A DNA stretch of 64,000 nucleotides from positions 35,548 to 99,547 of the forward strand of contig JAUIKE010000004.1 in NCBI GenBank assembly GCA_030430845.1, given 5' to 3'. Under the pieces are notes generated by a model that searched no databases, was not told the origin of the DNA, and was given only the letters and a program-made list of their open reading frames with translations. Made by a program: the position numbers and the translations under genes. The first letter of the stretch is position 1, and each line of letters opens with the position of its first letter. Below, piece by piece: positions 60,119 through 64,000 of this stretch. Source of the DNA: Bacteroidia bacterium (GTDB taxonomy: Bacteria > Bacteroidota > Bacteroidia > Chitinophagales > Saprospiraceae).

Positions 60119-60760
60119 GTTTGATTTATACGGACACTCCTCACAAGCCGGCAACTGACGGATCTTCTCCTTGTCGGTGACCAAAGTCGCTGTGAGGGCA
60201 TTCAATTTTTTGACTTTTTGAGTAAAACCTACCTCCAGTTGATTGCGAATGAGGTGTAAGTTACTCAACAAATCATTAGCTTCCTCCGGCAAAATAGATT
60301 CCAGCAGTTGCCGGAATCTTTTTGCCAGCGTAGGCGATTTGCCGTTGGTCGATACGGCAACTTTCAGATCCCCCCGGGTGACGATGGACCCCAGGTAGAA
60401 ATCGCATAAGTCGGGCGTATCCGCTACATTGATGAGTTTTAGGTGCTTTTTCGCTTCTTGATGGATTTGCTGATTGAGTTCTTTGATATCCGTAGCGGCA
60501 ATGATCAAGTCGTGGCCGGAAATGTCGGTCGGCTCAAAAGGTTTTTGAATGATCCGGACTTTGTGCTCCGGATACTTGAGTAGCTCTTGCCGGATTTTCT
60601 CCGAAACTTCCTTTGCCACCACGGTAATACGGGCATCGGGACTACTTTTGAGAATGAAGGACAATTTTTCGTGCCCAACGACTCCTGCCCCTACGATCAG
60701 CATGTTCAGCTGGTGCAACTTTAAGAATATGGGATATAATGGGTTTTGTGCTTTCTTCAT
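60116..60760 (-). CDS. Precorrin-2 dehydrogenase / sirohydrochlorin ferrochelatase (CysG N-terminal-like)
   Basis: 214 residues from the ATG at 60758-60760, which overlaps the cobA stop (ATGA); an upstream in-frame extension lies inside cobA. NAD motif MLIVGAGVVGHEKLSFIL (about 20-37), VAKEVSEKIRQELL, LIIAATDIKELNQQI, and VADTPDLCDFYLGSIVTRGD with the catalytic Asp in LINVADTPDL, AVSTNGKSPTLAKRFRQLLE. It converts precorrin-2 to siroheme, the cofactor of the sulfite reductase in this cluster. Confidence 0.92.
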   Translation of the reverse strand: MKKAQNPLYPIFLKLHQLNMLIVGAGVVGHEKLSFILKSSPDARITVVAKEVSEKIRQELLKYPEHKVRIIQKPFEPTDISGHDLIIAATDIKELNQQIHQEAKKHLKLINVADTPDLCDFYLGSIVTRGDLKVAVSTNGKSPTLAKRFRQLLESILPEEANDLLSNLHLIRNQLEVGFTQKVKKLNALTATLVTDKEKIRQLPACEECPYKSN

Positions 60761-61539
60761 GCCCGGTTGATATTTGGTGCTGTTGCAGCGATCTGTTCGC
60801 ATACTTGTGGCCAGTTTTTATGAAATTGCACCGTATCTCCCAGCACAATGATGCCGGGAGTGCCTATTTTTTCATGCTCTGCTATCTCGACGATGGTGCT
60901 TACGGTACCGAGGACTACTTTTTCAGTTGGTTTGGAGCCATTCTGTATGATCATGACGGGCGTATGATGTCGACCATGTTCTTGGAACAGCTCCGCTATT
61001 TGGCGAAGTTTGCGAATACCCATCAAAATCACAACGGTAGCAGTTGATTGAGCGGCCAGCTCGATATCCTGTGACAACTGCCCCGATTGTGTGGTACCGG
61101 TGATGACCCAAAAACCCTCGCTTACGTGGCGAGTTGTAAGAGGAACGCCCTGTAGAGTGGCCAGTCCAATACTACTCGAAATCCCCGGCACCACTTCTGT
61201 TGGTATATCGAAGGTGTTTAGAAATTCGATTTCTTCCTGCGCCCGGCCGAAAACGAAAGGATCGCCTCCTTTGAGTCTCACGACATGTCCATACGAGAGG
61301 GCGTACTGCACCATAAGCAAGTTGATCTGATCTTGCGTTTTGTAGTGGCGCGAAGCTCTTTTACCCACAAACACCTTAAGCGTATGTTCAGGCGCAAAAT
61401 CGAGTAACTCCTGGTTTGCCAGAGCATCATACAGAATCACATCGGCTGATTGGATGGCTTTCAGGCCTTTTACTGTGATGAGCTCGGCATCGCCTGGCCC
61501 GGCCCCAACTATGCTGACTTTTGCTTGCGTTTGATTCAT
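60757..61539 (-). CDS. cobA: Uroporphyrinogen-III C-methyltransferase
   Basis: 260 residues. GAGPGDAELITVKGLKAIQ (12-30), VILYDALANQELL, LMVQYALSYGHVVRLKGGDP, FVFGRAQEEIEFL and VVPGISSSIGLATLQGVPLT are the SAM-binding and active-site motifs of the SUMT family. It makes precorrin-2 from uroporphyrinogen III. Begins 4 bp after the sulfite reductase gene, so co-transcribed. Confidence 0.95.
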   Translation of the reverse strand: MNQTQAKVSIVGAGPGDAELITVKGLKAIQSADVILYDALANQELLDFAPEHTLKVFVGKRASRHYKTQDQINLLMVQYALSYGHVVRLKGGDPFVFGRAQEEIEFLNTFDIPTEVVPGISSSIGLATLQGVPLTTRHVSEGFWVITGTTQSGQLSQDIELAAQSTATVVILMGIRKLRQIAELFQEHGRHHTPVMIIQNGSKPTEKVVLGTVSTIVEIAEHEKIGTPGIIVLGDTVQFHKNWPQVCEQIAATAPNINRA

Positions 61540-61543
61540 GATA

Positions 61544-63700
61544 TTAGGCTTTGTAGTAGTTGTCGATGACCAGTTTTTCTTCTCCTCCGGCTTCTACCAG
61601 CTGGGCGTTTCGTGTATCGATGACCTGCTGGACGAAAGCTTTGGCCTCAGCCAGGTAAGTACCGGCAAAATCGTCGTTTGCTGTGTTTTGGTTGATCTGT
61701 AAAACCAAGTCTGGGAATGCCTGGCTCAGTTGGAATTCACCATTGGCAACATAATGTTCCTGGAAGTCATGGATAATGCCTTTATGGGTATTACACTTGA
61801 CATCTTTGCTTAGTAGCAGGGCCTTTGCACCGATGATCATCGCAGCATACGCATGATAGATGGCATCCGCCGGCGCTTTTTCTTCAAGGGCTTCAAAAGC
61901 CATATCTATTTTGCTTTTGGCATCGTTGATGATGGTTCCGACGACGTCCAGTACGACGCCGGCGCATTCTCCTACACCAATGGACTGGATGTACTGTTGT
62001 TCTTGTCCCCAATCCTGGAAATCCTCTTCCCGTATGTTGTCCAGGTCGGCCAATGGTTTTAGCAAATCATAGAAATAGCGTTTGCCCTTATCCTGAAAAT
62101 AGTCGTTGAAATAGTCGTAATCTCCAGCCTGAGCCAGGTAATCGTCGAGCATCAGCCGAACGGCATCCGGTATGCGTTTGGTGGGGAGTTTGATGACTTT
62201 TTCGGCAATAAAGCCCTTTCCAGCGGGGTCGATGCCGCCTCCCATGACTACCTGCATAGCCGGGATGACGCCTACGCCTCTTTTGATGGAGCTACCGTGG
62301 AAGCCGATCTGGGCCGCCATGTGCTGGCCGCAGGAGTTCATGCAGCCACTGATCTTGATCTTAAGCTGTGTTTCTTTGAGCAAATGGGGGTACTCGCTAA
62401 TGATGAGATTTTCAAGTACCGTTGACAGGGCGGTGCTGTTGGTAACGCCCAGGGCGCAGGTGTCGGTTCCAGGACAGGCAGTAATGTCGGCTGTGGAGTC
62501 GAAGCCTACATCTGCCAGGCCGAGTGTCTTTAGTTGTTCGTACAAATAGGGAAGGGCCGCTTCCGGGACGAAACGCAGCAACAAGCCTTGGTTAACCGTG
62601 ATGCGTATATCGTTGGCTGCGCAGGACCTGACGAGCTTCGCCAGCTTTCTGGCTGTATTAGTATCGATATTGCCCAAATGTACTTTGACCCATACCCCGA
62701 AGTTGCCTTTTTGCTTTTGTTCAAAAACATTGGTTTGAAGCCAAAGGGCATATTGTTCCGGGTTAGATAGGGAGGCCGGGGTGTTTTGAGCGTCGAAATC
62801 GGGCGCTTCTACTTTCTCTTCTACAGCATCGATCGGGAAGCGCTGATTTTTCAGGGCCACTTTTTCTTGCTCGACCAATTCCAGAAATTGCTCCAATCCC
62901 AGCTTTTTGATTAAAAACTTCATACGGGCTTTCATCCTTTTTTCGCGCTCTCCATATCGGTCAAACACCCGGATGGCCGCTTCCATGAAGGGTATGATCT
63001 GATCAGCGGGCAGGAAATCATAGACCGGATGAGCGATCATCGAAACGGCGCCGAGTCCTCCGCCGAGGAGTACTTTGAAGCCTCGAGTTGGCTGCCCTTC
63101 AATGTTTTTTATTCTGGGGATGAATCCAAAATCGTGGAAATAAGTAAAGGCCGAATCCTGGTCGCTGGAAGAAAAGGCCGGTTTGATCTTTCGGCCCATT
63201 TCCTGGCAAATAGGGTTGCGGAGGAAATACTCGAAAGAAGCCTGCACGTAAGGTGACACATCGAAAGGCTCATCGGGGTCGATGCCGGCCCTGGCAGAGG
63301 CCGTGATGTTTCGTACGGTATTACCACAAGCTTCGCGGGCGGTGAGGCCGGCCTCTGCGAGGGCTGTCCAGATAGCTGGACTATCATCCAGCTTAACATA
63401 GTGCATTTGGATGTTCTGCCGGGTAGTCAGATGTAAGTTGCCGGTACTGTATTGATCAGAAATATCCGCGATGGCTTCCAGTTGCTCGCTGGTGATCTTC
63501 CCAAATGGAATTTTGAGGCGAAACATCTGAACGCCTACCTGTCGTTGTCCGTAAACGCCCCTGGTTAAGCGGTAGAGTTTGAAGCGTTCCTCATCTTCCC
63601 GGCCGGTTTTAAACTGCTGGATGCGGTGGTCCAGCTCAAGTATATCTTTGCGATCTGCATCTTGAATATTGGAAAGTTTGGTTTGAAGATCCATAGCCAT
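61544..63700 (-). CDS. Ferredoxin-dependent nitrite/sulfite reductase with HEPN-like C-terminal extension
   Basis: 718 residues against about 550-600 for the core enzyme. Two ferredoxin-like halves carry TRQNIQMHYVKLDD (about 92-105), CGNTVRNITASA, and the 4Fe-4S/siroheme cysteines CPGTDTCALGVTN (about 414) and GCMNSCGQHMAAQIGFHG (about 460). From about residue 570 an extra helical domain (GVVLDVVGTIINDAKSKIDM, DAIYHAYAAMIIGAKALLLS) resembles a HEPN domain. The neighbours (cobA, siroheme synthase, APS reductase, ferredoxin-NADP reductase) favour sulfite as substrate. Confidence 0.92.
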   Translation of the reverse strand: MAMDLQTKLSNIQDADRKDILELDHRIQQFKTGREDEERFKLYRLTRGVYGQRQVGVQMFRLKIPFGKITSEQLEAIADISDQYSTGNLHLTTRQNIQMHYVKLDDSPAIWTALAEAGLTAREACGNTVRNITASARAGIDPDEPFDVSPYVQASFEYFLRNPICQEMGRKIKPAFSSSDQDSAFTYFHDFGFIPRIKNIEGQPTRGFKVLLGGGLGAVSMIAHPVYDFLPADQIIPFMEAAIRVFDRYGEREKRMKARMKFLIKKLGLEQFLELVEQEKVALKNQRFPIDAVEEKVEAPDFDAQNTPASLSNPEQYALWLQTNVFEQKQKGNFGVWVKVHLGNIDTNTARKLAKLVRSCAANDIRITVNQGLLLRFVPEAALPYLYEQLKTLGLADVGFDSTADITACPGTDTCALGVTNSTALSTVLENLIISEYPHLLKETQLKIKISGCMNSCGQHMAAQIGFHGSSIKRGVGVIPAMQVVMGGGIDPAGKGFIAEKVIKLPTKRIPDAVRLMLDDYLAQAGDYDYFNDYFQDKGKRYFYDLLKPLADLDNIREEDFQDWGQEQQYIQSIGVGECAGVVLDVVGTIINDAKSKIDMAFEALEEKAPADAIYHAYAAMIIGAKALLLSKDVKCNTHKGIIHDFQEHYVANGEFQLSQAFPDLVLQINQNTANDDFAGTYLAEAKAFVQQVIDTRNAQLVEAGGEEKLVIDNYYKA

Positions 63701-63727
63701 TTATTTTTTTCGTTTAATTTTTCTTAG

Positions 63728-63759
63728 ACCGGCTACCTTCATTATGCCAGGTAGCCGGT
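63728..63759. terminator. 11-bp hairpin with T-tract upstream of the sulfite reductase gene
   Basis: ACCGGCTACCT (63728-63738) pairs with AGGTAGCCGGT (63749-63759), followed on the plus strand by GTTTTTATTGT. No plus-strand gene is seen to end here, so it may end the minus-strand transcript of a gene beyond the window. Confidence 0.5.
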
Positions 63760-63803
63760 GTTTTTATTGTATCTAACTGACCTTACGCAGCAAAACATAA
63801 GTA

Positions 63804-63839
63804 TCGCTGCGCCCATACGGGCCGTATGGCTGCAGCTTT
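63804..63839. repeat. Dispersed intergenic repeat, copy 2
   Basis: 35 of 36 bases match 55739-55774. It includes the palindrome CCATACGGGCCGTATGG. The following 70 bp hold CGGGTTGACACC and GAAGCTTTCGCCGC, which are inverted relative to the copy near 55.9 kb. The 300-bp end of the window (63701-64000) shows no other structure and no believable gene; the frame reading through it is repeat-derived. Confidence 0.7.
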
Positions 63840-64000
63840 TTGAAAGGTGCTTTTTTTATGCTCGGGTTGACACCAGAGCTTCAGAAGCTTTCGCCGCAAA
63901 GCGCATAGGCATCAAGATAATTTTTTATCATATAAATTTTCAAAGAAATTCAAACGATCCTTTCGCCTGTCATAGCAATAATGATAAGCTAAGAGTTTAA

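Noticed and set aside
60761..60802. N-terminal extension of the siroheme synthase gene
   Set aside because: Lies inside cobA; the ATGA overlap at 60757-60760 is the natural start.
63758..64000. 80-codon plus-strand frame at the right edge
   Set aside because: Reads through a hairpin and the dispersed repeat; composition is not protein-like.

Overview
The window looks like chromosomal DNA from a Bacteroidota bacterium, probably the Saprospiraceae/Lewinella side of the phylum. This rests on several type IX secretion (T9SS) sorting domains, a gliding-motility-type C-terminal domain with PKD and SprB-like repeats, a CarboxypepD_reg/TonB-dependent receptor, TPR lipoproteins, a TlpA/DUF4369 thioredoxin, Bacteroidota-style promoters (TAnnTTTG) instead of strong Shine-Dalgarno sites, and mid-range GC. 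No rRNA, tRNA, CRISPR array, prophage or intact insertion sequence was seen.

Layout. 1-7.2 kb: a cut-off TPR protein, a TonB-C-like protein, an ornithine cyclodeaminase/mu-crystallin protein, a membrane-anchored hypothetical and a fused HyuA-HyuB oxoprolinase. 7.3-10.5 kb: a hairpin-rich leader, a TPR protein, an AT-rich island with a DUF433/DUF5615 toxin-antitoxin-like pair, and a propeller lipoprotein. 10.6-20.6 kb: a MITE-like element bounded by inverted repeats, a GH140-like lipoprotein, a CBS/DUF21 protein, lptC, a large T9SS type B protein, pssA-purS-rsmI, and a dockerin-like T9SS protein. 20.8-31.4 kb: an unknown helical protein, lpdA, a PSP1/RicT protein, holB, glutathione peroxidase, a pterin synthase, a luciferase-like gene that appears internally deleted, an SDR, and a divergent AraC/zinc-type alcohol dehydrogenase pair. 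31.5-46.4 kb: secreted proteins, an FAD oxidoreductase next to a membrane polyferredoxin, a tandem repeat block, an ECF sigma factor with a glycosyltransferase, a RibD-like reductase, a TlpA lipoprotein, an AraC regulator with membrane sensor, and a PQQ-type sugar dehydrogenase. 46.4-58.2 kb: a PLP alpha-oxoamine synthase fused to an acyltransferase region, a T9SS hydrolase, a TonB-dependent receptor, lpxK, AIM24 and mtaB. 58.2-63.7 kb: an assimilatory sulfate reduction cluster: ferredoxin-dependent sulfite reductase, cobA, siroheme dehydrogenase/ferrochelatase, APS/PAPS reductase and ferredoxin-NADP reductase.

The most striking feature is not a gene. Nearly every transcription-unit end carries a long, often perfect inverted repeat (up to 34 bp per arm, loops of 1-7 nt) that contains the stop codon and sometimes the last codons of one or both flanking genes. 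A subset shares a conserved core (AAAAAGGCCGWAGGWCTTTTT-like) whose flanks differ between copies yet stay complementary. These palindromes, a 318-bp inverted-repeat element, a 154-bp tandem repeat and a dispersed 36-bp repeat make up most of the unexplained non-coding structure.
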